This document shows positions 1-7,445 of a stretch of DNA of 18,773 bases, one piece after another. The stretch's first letter is position 1. Every line of letters begins with the position of its first letter. A program made the position numbers and the translations under genes. Origin of the DNA: Burkholderiales bacterium. GTDB taxonomy: Bacteria; Pseudomonadota; Gammaproteobacteria; Burkholderiales; Chitinimonadaceae. Location: contig JAFAKZ010000482.1 of NCBI GenBank assembly GCA_019234745.1, positions 1-18,773 of the forward strand. The letters are read 5' to 3'. Below the pieces are notes generated by a model that saw only the letters and a program-made list of their open reading frames with translations, searched no databases and was not told the origin of the DNA.

Positions 1-107
1 CGCTTGACCACCGATTGGCTCTTCAGCAGCCAGAAGCAGAACAGGATGCTGATGATCACCACGATGGCGATATAGGGGCTCCAGAAGCCACTGACGAAAT
101 CACTCAT
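1..107 (-). CDS. ccoP: CcoP N-terminus, cbb3 oxidase dihaem subunit (partial)
   Basis: Only the first 35 codons are inside the window; the gene continues past the left edge. The visible protein begins MSDFVSGFWSPYI and continues as one hydrophobic helix rich in I, V and L, as expected for the N-terminal membrane anchor of CcoP. In the family, two periplasmic c-type haem domains follow and pass electrons to CcoO and CcoN; these are not visible here. The start ATG (105-107) overlaps the ccoQ stop as ATGA, and a GGAGGG ribosome site lies about 7 bases upstream. Identification rests on the N-terminal sequence and its place directly after ccoQ. Confidence 0.85.
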   Translation of the reverse strand, partial: MSDFVSGFWSPYIAIVVIISILFCFWLLKSQSVVK

Positions 108-289
108 TTTCCGACCCTCCGGCTTACCTGCCGCCGACCGCTAGATACCCAATCCTCATCGTCGAACGGCAACATGGCGGCTTCTTCGAAGCGCCCGCGG
201 TTGCGTGCCGCATAGACCCAGGCGACGATGCCGACAAAGACCGCGAACAGCACGGCGGACAGGACCGAACTCAACATCGAGAAATCCAT
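104..289 (-). CDS. ccoQ: CcoQ, small cbb3 oxidase subunit
   Basis: A 61-residue protein with one transmembrane helix (residues about 5-27) and a short charged cytoplasmic tail containing FDDEDW, the usual size and build of CcoQ/FixQ. In the family it stabilises the cbb3 oxidase complex, especially CcoP association, and has no cofactor. It lies between ccoO and ccoP: 11 bases separate it from the ccoO stop, its GGGAG ribosome site touches that stop, and its own stop overlaps the ccoP start by ATGA. CcoQ is weakly conserved in sequence, so the call depends on size, topology and operon position. Confidence 0.88.
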   Translation of the reverse strand: MDFSMLSSVLSAVLFAVFVGIVAWVYAARNRGRFEEAAMLPFDDEDWVSSGRRQVSRRVGK

Positions 290-300
290 GGCTCGTCTCC

Positions 301-912
301 CTAGCGCGTGTTCTTGATCACGGTGCCCAACTGCTGCAGGTAGGCCACCAGTGCGTCGATTTCAAACTTGCCATCCACCGCGGCGCGAGCGCCTGCGATG
401 TCGGCATCCGTATAGGGCACGCCCAGCGTGCGCAGCGCCGCCATCTTCTTCGGCAGATCCTCGCTGTCGAGCTTGTCACGCAGCAGGTAGGGATAGGCCG
501 GCATGATGGATTCCGGTACCACGTCACGCGGCTGGTTCAGGTGGATGCGGTGCCAATCGTCCGAGTAGTGGCCGCCCACGCGCGCCAGGTCGGGGCCGCG
601 ACGGTTGTTGCCCCACAGGAAGGGGTGCTCCCACACCGATTCACCGGCCACGGAGTAGTGGCCGTAGCGTTCCGTTTCGGCACGGAAGGGGCGGATCATC
701 TGTGAGTGGCAGTTATAGCAGCCCTCGCGGATGTACAGCTCGCGCCCGGCCAGTTGCAGGGCGGTGAGCGGTTTCATGCCCTGCACCGGTTCCGTGGTGG
801 AGCGCTGGAAGAACAGCGGCACGATTTCCACGAGGCCGGCGACGCTGATCAGCAGCACGATCAGCACCACCATGAGCCCCAGGTTGGTTTCGATGGTTTC
901 GTGTTTCAACAT
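301..912 (-). CDS. ccoO: CcoO, monohaem cytochrome c subunit of cbb3 oxidase
   Basis: A 203-residue membrane-anchored cytochrome c that passes electrons from CcoP to the catalytic subunit CcoN. Residues about 12-35 form the N-terminal membrane helix. The haem c site is CYNCH (C65, C68, H69), followed by the family signature SQMIRPF. MPAY at about 137-140 supplies the likely axial methionine M137. The length is normal for CcoO. It follows ccoN after 21 bases with a clear GAGGGAG ribosome site, and is followed by ccoQ. The order ccoN-O-Q-P makes the assignment secure. Confidence 0.97.
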   Translation of the reverse strand: MLKHETIETNLGLMVVLIVLLISVAGLVEIVPLFFQRSTTEPVQGMKPLTALQLAGRELYIREGCYNCHSQMIRPFRAETERYGHYSVAGESVWEHPFLWGNNRRGPDLARVGGHYSDDWHRIHLNQPRDVVPESIMPAYPYLLRDKLDSEDLPKKMAALRTLGVPYTDADIAGARAAVDGKFEIDALVAYLQQLGTVIKNTR

Positions 913-933
913 GATGTGTTTCTCCCTCGCCGA

Positions 934-2361
934 TCAGTGAGCCGCGGCCGGAACGGCCGGGATGCGCGCATCGGCCGGCTGGCCGGCAGCTACCGTGCGG
1001 ATCGAGTTGTAGAGCATGATCAGCATACCGCTCAGGTAGAGCAGGCCGCCGGCGAGGCGGATCATGTAGTAGGGTCGCGTAGCCTTGGTGACTTCGACGA
1101 AGGCGTAGGTGAGCGTGCCATCCGGGTTGGTGGCGCGCCACATCAGGCCTTCCATTACGCCGGCGATCCACAGTGACGAGATATAGAGCACGATGCCCAG
1201 CGTTGCGATCCAGAAGTGCAGCTCGATCAGCTTCTTGCTCCACATCTCAGTACGGCCGAACACGCGCGGCAACAGGTAGTAGATGGAGCCCATGGTGATC
1301 AGGCCGACCCAACCGAGCGCACCAGAGTGCACGTGGCCGATCTTCCAGTCGGTGTAGTGCGACAGCGCGTTCACCGTCTTGATCGACATCATCGGGCCTT
1401 CGAAGGTGGACATGCCGTAAAAGGACAGGGCCACGATCATGAACTTCAGGATCGGGTCGTCGCGCAGCTTGGTCCAGGCGCCCGACATGGTCATCATGCC
1501 GTTGATCATGCCGCCCCAGCTCGGTGCCAAGAGGATGAGCGAGAACACCATGCCCAGGCTCTGCGCCCAGTCCGGCAGGGCCGTGTACTGCAGATGGTGC
1601 GGGCCGGCCCACATATAGGTGAAGATCAGTGCCCAGAAGTGCACGACCGAGAGGCGGTAGGAGTAGACCGGGCGCTCGGCTTGCTTGGGCACGAAGTAGT
1701 ACATGATCCCGAGGAAGCCGGCCGTGAGGAAGAAGCCCACGGCGTTATGGCCGTACCACCACTGGATCATGGCGTCCTGCGCGCCGGCGAACAGCGGATA
1801 GGACTTGGTCCAGGTCACGGGCAGGCACAGGTGGTTGGTGATGTGGAGCACCGCGATGGTGAGGATGAACGCCCCGTAAAACCAGTTCGCCACGTAGATA
1901 TGCTTTACCTTGCGCTTCGCAATCGTGCCGAAGAACACGATGGCGTAGGCCACCCATACGACGGCGATCAACAGCGCGATCGGCCATTCCATCTCGGCGT
2001 ACTGCTTGTTGTACGAGATGCCGAGCGGGTAGGTGATGGCCACCGACAGGATGACCGCCTGCCAGCCCCAGAAGGTGAACGCCGCGAGGCGGTCGCTGAA
2101 GATGCGTACATGGCAGGTGCGCTGCACGACGTAGTAGGAGGTCGCGAAGAGACCGCTGCCGCCGAAGGCGAAGATCACCGCGTTCGTGTGCAGCGGGCGC
2201 AAGCGCCCATAGGAGAGCCAGGGGATACCCCCGGACAAATCGGGCCAGATCAGTAGACTGGCAATATAGGCGCCTACCAGCATGCCCACGACCCCCCAAA
2301 CGACGGTCATGAAGGCAAACTGGCGCACCACCTTGTAGTTATATGTGGCTTGCGTTTCCAT
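934..2361 (-). CDS. ccoN: CcoN, catalytic subunit of cbb3 cytochrome c oxidase
   Basis: A 475-residue, twelve-helix haem-copper oxidase subunit that reduces O2 to water with high affinity and pumps protons. All expected ligands are present: H58 (LRPLHTN, low-spin haem b), H205 (YGHNAVG, CuB), H255/H256 (GPHHLQY, CuB), H343 and H345 (IGHVHSG, haem b3 and haem b). The helix VII tyrosine Y249 (FTYMWAG) sits where C-family oxidases have the Tyr cross-linked to the CuB histidine. Numbering runs two residues behind the Pseudomonas stutzeri protein as I recall it. The start overlaps the 3' end of ccoS by 23 bases, so translation is probably coupled. Transcription is most likely from the FNR-type promoter upstream of ccoS. 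Confidence 0.98.
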   Translation of the reverse strand: METQATYNYKVVRQFAFMTVVWGVVGMLVGAYIASLLIWPDLSGGIPWLSYGRLRPLHTNAVIFAFGGSGLFATSYYVVQRTCHVRIFSDRLAAFTFWGWQAVILSVAITYPLGISYNKQYAEMEWPIALLIAVVWVAYAIVFFGTIAKRKVKHIYVANWFYGAFILTIAVLHITNHLCLPVTWTKSYPLFAGAQDAMIQWWYGHNAVGFFLTAGFLGIMYYFVPKQAERPVYSYRLSVVHFWALIFTYMWAGPHHLQYTALPDWAQSLGMVFSLILLAPSWGGMINGMMTMSGAWTKLRDDPILKFMIVALSFYGMSTFEGPMMSIKTVNALSHYTDWKIGHVHSGALGWVGLITMGSIYYLLPRVFGRTEMWSKKLIELHFWIATLGIVLYISSLWIAGVMEGLMWRATNPDGTLTYAFVEVTKATRPYYMIRLAGGLLYLSGMLIMLYNSIRTVAAGQPADARIPAVPAAAH

Positions 2362-2536
2362 GGTTGGCTTTCCCTGTTGAAACGGTGGTCGTCGGCCGGT
2401 CGTCGTCCATCACGATGTCGACCGCCGGCCCGTTCAGATCGTCGAATTGCCCCGTCTTGATGGCCCACCACAGCAGCGCGCCAATGCCAAGGACCAGCAG
2501 CAGGCTGAGGGGAATCATGAGAAACAGGATGTCCAT
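2339..2536 (-). CDS. ccoS: CcoS, cbb3 oxidase maturation protein
   Basis: A 65-residue single-pass membrane protein. The start MDILFLMIPLSLLLVLG leads into one helix, then the conserved block WWAIKTGQFDDL typical of CcoS/FixS. The family is needed to put haem b and CuB into the cbb3 catalytic subunit. The C-terminus after about residue 45 is variable and overlaps ccoN by 23 bases. It is the first gene of the oxidase operon, about 66 bases downstream of a perfect FNR box. No clear Shine-Dalgarno sequence precedes the ATG (upstream bases are CACCGTCCC), so initiation may be weak. Confidence 0.93.
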   Translation of the reverse strand: MDILFLMIPLSLLLVLGIGALLWWAIKTGQFDDLNGPAVDIVMDDDRPTTTVSTGKANHGNASHI

Positions 2537-2574
2537 GGGACGGTGACGTATGCGACGGCTGTTCGGATGATGGG

Positions 2575-2644
2575 AATTTAGCGGGAGGACAGAGGGGCGC
2601 TCTTGATGAAGATCAAGTGGCGGTAAGGCACGACCACGTAATTT
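2575..2644. promoter_or_regulatory. Divergent FNR/Anr promoter pair (ccoS left, YtkA-like gene right)
   Basis: A perfect FNR box TTGATGAAGATCAA lies at 2603-2616. On the minus strand exactly 22 bases separate it from TAAATT (2580-2575), a -10 for the ccoS-N-O-Q-P operon. On the plus strand exactly 22 bases separate it from TAATTT (2639-2644), a -10 for the gene at 2730. In both directions the box would be centred near -41.5, the class II activation position for FNR. Predicted starts are near 2568 (minus) and 2651 (plus). Box and spacing are read directly; activity is inferred. Confidence 0.82.
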
Positions 2645-2729
2645 GTCGCGGCAATCGTAAAATCACGATGATTCAATAGCCTACGCCGAGCCGCCGGGCT
2701 CGAGCAGGCGGAGCCATATCCATTCAGCC

Positions 2730-3164
2730 ATGCTGTCATTTTCCAAATCATCGCTGCGTATGCCCCTGATGCTGGGTGTCGCCCTGGCACTCAGCCTGTC
2801 GGCCGGTAAGCTCTGGCAGGAAGGGCGCGCGCGCCTGCCTGATCAGACCATTAGCTGTGGCGAACCGGTTGCCGGCTGCCTCTTGGATGGTGGCGGCGCA
2901 CGCCTGCGCTTCCTGTCGCCGGTGCGTGCCGCACAACCTTTTGATGTGCGCATCGACGGCCTCACCGCACAGCGCGTCGAGATCGGCTTCGACATGGTCG
3001 GCATGGAGATGGGCGTGCGGCCCCAATCGCTGGCGAAGCAGGCCGACGGAAGCTGGCAGGTACATGCGTGGTTGCCCGCATGTACGCAAGGGCGGCGCGA
3101 CTGGGAAGGGGTGGTGGCTGTCGACGGCAGGCGCTATCGTTTTCGCTTCGTCGCCAGCGGCTAA
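2730..3164 (+). CDS. Membrane-anchored YtkA/FixH-like protein, possible copper handling
   Basis: A 144-residue protein with an N-terminal hydrophobic segment (about 11-26, LMLGVALALSLSAG) acting as signal or anchor, then a probable periplasmic beta-sandwich domain. Visible motifs are SCGEPVAGC (C43, C49), FDMVGMEMG (about 88-96) and LPACTQGRRDW (about 114-124). The layout of a Met-rich GMxMG strand, a W/H strand, LPxC and a final F-rich strand resembles the YtkA/FixH-like fold associated with cbb3 oxidase assembly or copper proteins. I do not recognise an exact family name. It is divergent from ccoS and shares its FNR box. The start is uncertain: the nearest purine-rich stretch is about 18 bases from the ATG at 2730, and ATG 2760 is an alternative. 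Confidence 0.7.
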   Translation: MLSFSKSSLRMPLMLGVALALSLSAGKLWQEGRARLPDQTISCGEPVAGCLLDGGGARLRFLSPVRAAQPFDVRIDGLTAQRVEIGFDMVGMEMGVRPQSLAKQADGSWQVHAWLPACTQGRRDWEGVVAVDGRRYRFRFVASG

Positions 3165-3173
3165 GGATTTCTT

Positions 3174-3257
3174 GTAGGTTGGGCAAGCGCAGCGATGCCC
3201 AACACTTGGATTGGCTGCGCGATTGTTGGGCATCGCTGCGCTTGCACCAACCTACCA
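3174..3257. repeat. Long palindromic intergenic repeat, likely bidirectional terminator
   Basis: Two arms of about 30 bases (3175-3204 and 3224-3254) are inverted copies, differing by one mismatch and one inserted base, with a 19-base spacer. The core is GCAAGCGCAGCGATGCCCAAC. It sits between two convergent genes whose stops are at 3164 and 3265. RNA from either strand would fold into a very stable hairpin. The TAGGTTGGGC...GCCCAAC type resembles dispersed REP/MITE-like palindromes I have seen between genes of beta- and gammaproteobacteria, so it is probably a mobile repeat that also separates transcripts. Copy number cannot be judged from one window. Confidence 0.8.
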
Positions 3258-3264
3258 AACCGAC

Positions 3265-5694
3265 CTAGTCAACCTTCCTTGCCAGGCGCAGCGCATTCAG
3301 CACAACCAACAACGAACTGCTCGCCATGCCGATCCCGGCCAACAACGGGGTAACGAAGCCGCAGGCCGCGAGCGGGAAGGCGGCGAGGTTGTAGACGACC
3401 GACCAAGCCAGGTTCTCGATCACGACGCGGCGCGTGCGCAGGGCCAGCGCGTGGCCCTCGGCCAGCGGTGCCAGGTGCTCGCCCAGGAGCACGATGTCCG
3501 CCGTCTGGCGCGCCACGTCGGCGCCTTGCCCCATGGCGGCGGATAGCGTGGCGCCGGCCAGCACGGGTGCGTCGTTCACGCCATCGCCCACCATCCACAC
3601 GACGGCACCGGCGTCCTGCAGCGACTTGAGCCAGGCCAGCTTGTCGCCCGGCCGCAGGTCGCCCCGCGCTTCGTCCACCTGCAGCGCTTGGGCGATGGGT
3701 TGGACCGCTGCCGCGTAGTCGCCGCTTGCGATCAGCACCCTGATGCCGGCGTGCTGCAGGCGTTCAACCGTCGCGACGGCGTCGCTGCGCAGGCTGTCCG
3801 CGATGCCGTAGCCAGTCAGCCATTGCCCGGCACAGCCCAACCAGACCAGGTTTTCATCCGGACACGGCGAACCGACCAGTTCAGCCACGAAGGCCGCTTT
3901 GCCGATGCGATAGGTGGTGCCTTGCACCGTGCCCTGCAAACCCTGGCCCCGCTCGTTGTGTAGCTGCGTGATGGCGTGTACGGGGCCGTCGCCCACATGG
4001 GCTAGCAGGGCATGGGCCAGCACGTGTTCACTCTGCGATTCCAGCGAGCGCACCAAGGTACTCGCCTCGAGCGGGTTGGCGAGCACCGTTTCGGCGATGA
4101 CGCGAGGCTGGCCCACCGTGAGCGTGCCCGTCTTGTCGAACATCACGTGCGTGACGCGCGCCAGCGTTGACAGCGCGTGGCCGCGCGCGACCAGGAAGTT
4201 GCGGCGCGCCAGCGCGCCCGTGGCGGCCGTGAGGGCCACGGGCGTGGCCAGCGCCAGCGCACAGGGACAGCTGATTACCAGTACGGCGACGGTGATGGCC
4301 AGCGCACGGGTAGCATCGTGGTGCAGCCACCAAGCGGCCGTGGCGGCCGCGCAGATGAGCACGGCCAGTACGAAGCCCTGGGCATAGCGTTCGGCCAGCT
4401 CGGCCAATTTGGGTTTCTCGGCCAGCGCGCGGTCGATCAGGCGCACGATGCCGGCGACCTGGGTGGACTCGCCTACCTCGGTGGCGCGTACCACCAACGC
4501 TTGGCCGACGTTGACGCTGCCGCCAATCACCTCATCGCCTTCGCCCTTGGCTTGCGGCGCGCTTTCGCCGCTTAGCAGCGCTTCATTTACCTCGCTGCTT
4601 CCCGCGACGATGCGACCGTCGACCGGAATGGTCTCGCCCGGTTTCACCAGGACGCGGTCACCCACGGCCAGCCGTGCGACGGGTGTTTCGCGCGTCTCTT
4701 GCACGGGCCAGCCGGGTAAGAAGTGGGCAAAGCGCGGTAGCAGGGTGGCAAGCCGGTCCACGCCTTCCGTAGCGCGGCGCCGTGCGGCCTGCTCCAGAAA
4801 GCGCCCGACCAGCAACAGGAAGACGAACATCGAGACGGAGTCGAAATAGACAGAGCCGCCACCGCGCAGCGTGGTCCACACGCTGGGCAGGAAGGCACCC
4901 AGGATGCCCAGGCTGATGGGTACGTCCATGCCCGCGCGGTGGGCGCGCAGGTCGCGCCAGGCGCCCTTGTAGAAAGGCCAGGCGCAGAAGGTGGCGGCCG
5001 GCACGGTGAGGATGAGGCAGGCCCAGCGCAAGAGCGTGTCCTGGTCGACGGGTAACTCGACGCGGTTGGCGAAGTAAGCGGGCCAGGCATACATCATGAC
5101 CTGCATCATCGAAAGGCCTGCCACCAGCATGCGCAGCAGTGCCAGCATGCGCTCGCGCCGGTACAGCGTCTCTTGCTGGCCTGCGTCGAAGGGTTGTGCG
5201 CCGTAGCCGACCTTACGCAGTGCAGCCAGTAGCCCCGATAGGCTGGCTTGCCCGCCATACCAGCTTACGTGGGCGCGTTGGCTGCTGTAGTTGACGCTCA
5301 CGGCCTGCACGCCGGGCACGCGGCGCAGCGTCTGCTCGGCCAGCCACACACAGGCGCTGCAGCGTACATCTTCCAGCAGCAGCGTCGTCTCGCAAGTTTC
5401 CCCCCGAGTCTGCACGTAGTGGCCTTGCAGCGTGGCCTCGTCGTACAGCGCCATCTGCTCGCGCAAGGCCTTGGGCAGGGGAGCAGCGCGGCTCGCAGGC
5501 TGCTCGCGCTGCCGGTAGTAGGCACCCAGGCCCTGGCCGATGATGGTGTTCGCCACGGCCTGGCAGCCGGCGCAGCAGTTCGCGTGCGTTTCGCCTTCGA
5601 ATTCGATTTCGAAGCCGTGCTCATACAGCAGCAACTCGCCGCAATGGAAGCAACTCGCCGTTACGCTGGCGTCGGAGGCAAGGGCCGTCGTCAT
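3265..5694 (-). CDS. ccoI: CcoI/FixI copper-transporting P1B-type ATPase
   Basis: An 809-residue copper-exporting ATPase that delivers copper for cbb3 oxidase assembly. The long N-terminus has CFHC (C15, C18), CCAGC (C40, C41, C44) and a heavy-metal domain with CSAC (C112, C115). The membrane metal site is CPC (476-478, in SCPCALALATPVAL). The actuator loop has SGES (375-378), the phosphorylation site is DKTGTLT (D520), and the hinge is GDGVNDAP (703-710). The extended cysteine-rich N-terminus is typical of the FixI/CcoI group and distinguishes it from plain CopA. Oddity: the conserved SEHP motif of P1B ATPases reads SEHVLA (H557), so the His is kept and the Pro is lost. The start overlaps the hemN stop as ATGA, implying coupling. 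Transcription probably stops at the palindrome at 3174-3257. Confidence 0.95.
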   Translation of the reverse strand: MTTALASDASVTASCFHCGELLLYEHGFEIEFEGETHANCCAGCQAVANTIIGQGLGAYYRQREQPASRAAPLPKALREQMALYDEATLQGHYVQTRGETCETTLLLEDVRCSACVWLAEQTLRRVPGVQAVSVNYSSQRAHVSWYGGQASLSGLLAALRKVGYGAQPFDAGQQETLYRRERMLALLRMLVAGLSMMQVMMYAWPAYFANRVELPVDQDTLLRWACLILTVPAATFCAWPFYKGAWRDLRAHRAGMDVPISLGILGAFLPSVWTTLRGGGSVYFDSVSMFVFLLLVGRFLEQAARRRATEGVDRLATLLPRFAHFLPGWPVQETRETPVARLAVGDRVLVKPGETIPVDGRIVAGSSEVNEALLSGESAPQAKGEGDEVIGGSVNVGQALVVRATEVGESTQVAGIVRLIDRALAEKPKLAELAERYAQGFVLAVLICAAATAAWWLHHDATRALAITVAVLVISCPCALALATPVALTAATGALARRNFLVARGHALSTLARVTHVMFDKTGTLTVGQPRVIAETVLANPLEASTLVRSLESQSEHVLAHALLAHVGDGPVHAITQLHNERGQGLQGTVQGTTYRIGKAAFVAELVGSPCPDENLVWLGCAGQWLTGYGIADSLRSDAVATVERLQHAGIRVLIASGDYAAAVQPIAQALQVDEARGDLRPGDKLAWLKSLQDAGAVVWMVGDGVNDAPVLAGATLSAAMGQGADVARQTADIVLLGEHLAPLAEGHALALRTRRVVIENLAWSVVYNLAAFPLAACGFVTPLLAGIGMASSSLLVVLNALRLARKVD

Positions 5695-7100
5695 ACAGTC
5701 TTCGAGTAACGCGCCGTGGTTTGTGCTTCGCGTAGGTAGCGGTCGAACACCATGGCCACGTTGCGCACCAGCAGCCGGCCTGCGTCGGTGACATGCAGCG
5801 AGTCAGGGGCGAGTTCGACCACGCCCATGGCCGCCAGCTCCTGCAGGCGTGGCCATTCAGGGGCGAAATAGCTGGCGAAGTCGATGTTCCAGCGTCGCCC
5901 AAAGCGCGCGAAGTCGAGCTGGAAGTCGCACATTAAGTGCTGGATCAGGTCACGGCGCAGGCGATCGTCGTCGTTCAGCTCGATGCCGCGGAACAAGGGA
6001 AGCCTGCCCTCGTCCAGCAGTGCGTAGTACTGCTTCTCGTCGCGCACGTTTTGGCTGTAACTGGCGCCGATCTTGCCGATGGATGAGATGCCCAGACCCA
6101 GCAGGTCGATGTCGTCGTGCGTGGAATAGCCCTGGAAGTTGCGATGCAGCGTGCCTTTGCGCTGGGCGCGCGCGAGTTCATCTGTGGGCAGGGCGAAATG
6201 GTCCATGCCGATGTAGACATAACCCGCCGCCGTGAGCTTGTCGATGGCGCCGGCAAGAATGTCGAGCTTGATCTCGGAGGAAGGTAGTTCCGCCTCGTGG
6301 ATGCGTCGCTGCGGCATGAATAGATGGGGCAGGTGGGCGTAATGATAAACGGACAGGCGGTCGGGCCGCATGTCGATGACACGGTCCAGCGTACGTGAAA
6401 AGCTCGCAACGGTCTGCTTGGGCATGCCGTAGATCAGGTCCATGGAAATGGAGTGAAAGCCGGCCATGCGCGCCGCATCGACAACGTTACGCGTTTCTTC
6501 CTCGCTCTGGATGCGGTTTACCGCCTCCTGCACCTGTGGGTCCAGGTCCTGCACGCCGATGCTGACGCGATTCAAGCCATGCTCGCGCAGCAGGTGGATG
6601 GTGCGCGGTGCCACCTTGCGCGGGTCGATTTCGATGGAATACTCGCCGATCGAATCGGGCGCGAAGGTGAACTTGTCGTACAGCAGACGCATGAGGCGGG
6701 TCAGCTGTGTGTCGTTGAGGAAGGTCGGTGTACCGCCGCCAAGGTGTATCTGTTCCACGCGCGAGCGTGCGGCAAACAGAGGCGCCTGCAGTTCAATCTC
6801 ACGTGCAAGGTAGTCCAGGTAGACGTCTGCCCGCCGTCTGTCCTTGGTCGCAATCTTGTTGCAGGCGCAGTAGAAGCAGATGGTATTGCAGAAGGGCAGG
6901 TGGACGTAGATGGACAACGGGCGTTCGCTGCCCGCGCCAAAGCGGCGCGCAGCAATGCGGCGGTATGCCGCTTCGCCGTAGCGTTCGGTGAAGCGGTCTG
7001 CCGTAGGGTAGGACGTGTAGCGTGGGCCTGATGCCGACAGGCGTTCGATCAGGCTGCGATCGAACCGTAAGCCCTGGCCGGGCTCGTTGTGGGGGTGCAT
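5691..7100 (-). CDS. hemN: HemN, oxygen-independent coproporphyrinogen III dehydrogenase
   Basis: A 469-residue radical-SAM enzyme that converts coproporphyrinogen III to protoporphyrinogen IX without oxygen, needed for haem synthesis at low oxygen. The cluster motif is CNTICFYCAC (C71, C75, C78, C80), matching the CxxxCxxCxC of E. coli HemN, which is close in length at 457 residues. YVHLPF precedes it, and GGGTPTFL (about 117-124) is the SAM-binding glycine motif. SIDLIYGMPKQ-type sequence is conserved mid-protein. A strong AGGAG ribosome site lies 6 bases from the ATG. The gene is headed by an FNR-type box at 7153-7166 and overlaps ccoI by 4 bases, so haem and copper supply for the oxidase are co-transcribed. 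Confidence 0.96.
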   Translation of the reverse strand: MHPHNEPGQGLRFDRSLIERLSASGPRYTSYPTADRFTERYGEAAYRRIAARRFGAGSERPLSIYVHLPFCNTICFYCACNKIATKDRRRADVYLDYLAREIELQAPLFAARSRVEQIHLGGGTPTFLNDTQLTRLMRLLYDKFTFAPDSIGEYSIEIDPRKVAPRTIHLLREHGLNRVSIGVQDLDPQVQEAVNRIQSEEETRNVVDAARMAGFHSISMDLIYGMPKQTVASFSRTLDRVIDMRPDRLSVYHYAHLPHLFMPQRRIHEAELPSSEIKLDILAGAIDKLTAAGYVYIGMDHFALPTDELARAQRKGTLHRNFQGYSTHDDIDLLGLGISSIGKIGASYSQNVRDEKQYYALLDEGRLPLFRGIELNDDDRLRRDLIQHLMCDFQLDFARFGRRWNIDFASYFAPEWPRLQELAAMGVVELAPDSLHVTDAGRLLVRNVAMVFDRYLREAQTTARYSKTV

Positions 7101-7124
7101 GTAGCTCTCCTGGCGAATGCGGCT

Positions 7125-7166
7125 AGCCTACGAATTCGCCAGGGGCTTGGTATTGATGCAGGTCAA
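7125..7166 (-). promoter_or_regulatory. FNR-type promoter of hemN-ccoI
   Basis: Box TTGATGCAGGTCAA at 7153-7166 (minus strand TTGACCTGCATCAA, one base from the palindromic consensus). On the minus strand, 22 bases separate it from TAGGCT (7130-7125), a TAnnnT -10 hexamer, giving class II spacing. The predicted transcript start near 7118 leaves a short leader before the hemN ATG at 7100. The box lies between the DUF3562 stop and hemN, so hemN need not depend on the upstream gene. Confidence 0.75.
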
Positions 7167-7200
7167 GGAGCAGGGGAAATGCCGACAGGCTGCGCAGCTG

Positions 7201-7422
7201 TCAATGTCGCTGCTTGTCGGTGCGCAATTGTTCGTCGACGTGCTTGATCGCCAGCATGACCAGGTACTGTTTGATGGAGGCGTGTTCGCTCAGCTGCGTC
7301 AGCTCAGCCTCGTAGAGCGCGGCGACCTGATGTACAGGCAGGGCGTAGTGATCCGCCAGCGATTGCAAGGCGGTGTGCTGGTGTTGCTTGCTGTCAGTGG
7401 AGGAGTCGATGGCAGGGGGCAT
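7201..7422 (-). CDS. DUF3562-like small protein of unknown function
   Basis: A 73-residue protein. After a polar, low-complexity N-terminus (about 1-18), the body LADHYALPVHQVAALYEAEL...LSEHASIKQYLVMLAIKHVDEQL matches the DUF3562 pattern as I remember it, a small helical protein common in betaproteobacteria with no known function. It is predicted cytoplasmic, with no cysteines or membrane helix. The ribosome site is weak (GCGAGCC region). It has its own sigma70-like promoter with an overlapping inverted repeat (7446-7503) and is not obviously under FNR control. A distinct FNR promoter follows it, before hemN. Confidence 0.72.
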   Translation of the reverse strand: MPPAIDSSTDSKQHQHTALQSLADHYALPVHQVAALYEAELTQLSEHASIKQYLVMLAIKHVDEQLRTDKQRH

Positions 7423-7445
7423 GGACGAGGCTCGCTAGGGTTGAC

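Noticed and set aside
1216..2256. A 346-codon plus-strand open frame opposite ccoN
   Set aside because: Antisense shadow of a fully conserved ccoN; the product is His/Arg/Gly-rich without domains or a ribosome site.
2687..2702. CGAGCC-GCCG-GGCTCG hairpin in the leader of the YtkA-like gene
   Set aside because: A 6-bp GC hairpin is expected by chance here; no riboswitch-like structure or T tract accompanies it.
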